A DNA stretch of 51,898 nt from Bacteroidota bacterium (GTDB taxonomy: Bacteria > Bacteroidota > Bacteroidia > Bacteroidales > JAAUTT01): positions 1 to 51,898 of the forward strand of contig JAEYWD010000045.1 in the NCBI GenBank assembly GCA_023429135.1, written 5' to 3'. The translations under genes and the position numbers were made by a program. Of this stretch, positions 51,318 to 51,898 are shown in pieces (within the stretch, counting starts at the first letter, position 1; each line of letters begins with the position of its first letter). The notes under the pieces are model-generated. The model was not told where the DNA came from. It ran no database searches and saw only the letters and a program-made list of their open reading frames with translations.

Positions 51318-51898
51318 TTAATTATTAGGCTTTCTGTATAAATCACCCGTGTTTGGGCGGTGAGTTACAATAATTGCACCCGAAATACTGCTGGTAACAG
51401 ATCCACAACCACCGGTTACTACACAATAGTAGTACAAAGTACCATCCGTTGTCGAGGGCGGGGTATAGGACGCAGATGTTGCACCAGTTATTAAAGTTCC
51501 TCCCGAGTTACTTGAACTTGTATTACTATACCACTGATAGGTCAAAGTACCCGTTCCCGCAGCAGTAACACTCATAGCAGCAAAGGCATCACCGTTACAC
51601 TTTGTTTGAGTGTCGGTGGATTGGGAGGAGATAGAGGTAGCAGTATTGACAGTCACTGCTAAAGTTTGTGCTGCACTGGTGCCACAACTGTTGCCTGCTG
51701 TTACACTAATGTTACCATTCTGACTGGCGGTTCCGGTGGTCACAGTTATACTGTTTGTTCCTGAGCCTGCGGTAATGGTCCAGCCTGTTGGTACAGTCCA
51801 TGTATAAGTTGAAGCATTGGCTACTGCCGTGATGCTGTAAGTCTGACCGGTAAGGGCAGGACATTGGGCTGCTGTGCCGGTGATAGCTCCCGGTGTGG
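51318..51898 (-). CDS. Ig-like-repeat secreted protein, C-terminal part
   Basis: The gene runs off the window edge; the frame stays open to 51898. It carries Thr/Ser/Gly-rich Ig-like repeats of about 80-90 residues with a conserved Cys pair (TQTKCNGDAFAAMSVTAAG, then LTYQWYSNTSSSNSGGTLI, then YYYCVVTGGCGSVTS), as in large Bacteroidota surface proteins. It ends PNTGDLYRKPNN without a type IX sorting domain that I can recognise. The ending resembles the linker between repeats, so a premature stop is possible. Confidence 0.8.
   Translation of the reverse strand, partial: TPGAITGTAAQCPALTGQTYSITAVANASTYTWTVPTGWTITAGSGTNSITVTTGTASQNGNISVTAGNSCGTSAAQTLAVTVNTATSISSQSTDTQTKCNGDAFAAMSVTAAGTGTLTYQWYSNTSSSNSGGTLITGATSASYTPPSTTDGTLYYYCVVTGGCGSVTSSISGAIIVTHRPNTGDLYRKPNN

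Overview
The window looks like a chromosome segment from a free-living Bacteroidota species, probably Bacteroidales/Marinilabiliales-like, though I cannot name a genus. The evidence is three ECF sigma/anti-sigma loci (one FecI/FecR type with a TonB-dependent receptor and an STN domain), DUF4270, Kelch and DUF4907 proteins side by side, LytS/LytTR and multi-PAS hybrid kinases, an Ig-like-repeat secreted protein, a GH109 enzyme, and a TTTG-N20-TAnnTTTG promoter, which is the Bacteroidota housekeeping consensus. There are no rRNA or tRNA genes that I can see.

Layout. 1-961: gene-poor, with two copies of a REP-like hairpin module. 962-3832: five small AT-rich minus-strand genes, mostly of unknown function (one RDD membrane protein, one lipoprotein). 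3844-7507: an ECF sigma factor, a membrane anti-sigma-like protein with a large ectodomain, and a third gene carrying the same ectodomain. 7700-12716: a small Bacteroidota protein, a repeat-rich leader, valS, a nested palindromic element and an aldo/keto reductase. 12732-15357: a second ECF locus (TonB-C protein, sigma, membrane ectodomain protein, all ATGA-coupled) whose ectodomain is paralogous to the first. 15516-18845: hypothetical genes, a 21-bp minisatellite that encodes a heptapeptide-repeat protein, a GH109 glycosidase and a pentapeptide-like protein.

18939-26151 is the most striking block: ECF sigma, FecR, an outer-membrane-type protein that fuses an STN domain and a carboxypeptidase-regulatory domain to about a dozen QxAGIxN surface repeats, a second repeat protein without STN, and a TonB-dependent receptor without STN. 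An identical bipartite promoter-like motif (TAGGGGTAT-N11-CCTGTC) lies before the sigma gene and again before the second repeat gene. The locus therefore looks like a Fec-type signalling relay in which the signalling domain has moved from the receptor to a repeat protein, with an autoregulated regulon.

26228-35577 is a chemosensory operon: REC-PAS-kinase, NarL-type regulator, CheA, and two MCP/CheW pairs. It has no CheY, CheR, CheB or CheD, which suggests a transcriptional rather than motility output. 36461-38319 is a LytS/LytTR pair convergent with a DUF4907-Kelch operon; DUF4270 and an outer-membrane protein are divergent from Kelch. 42587-51279 holds a TPR/PD40/SPOR envelope protein, two large multi-PAS kinases, a lone receiver and a SiaC-like phosphoprotein. 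The right edge cuts an Ig-like-repeat secreted protein.
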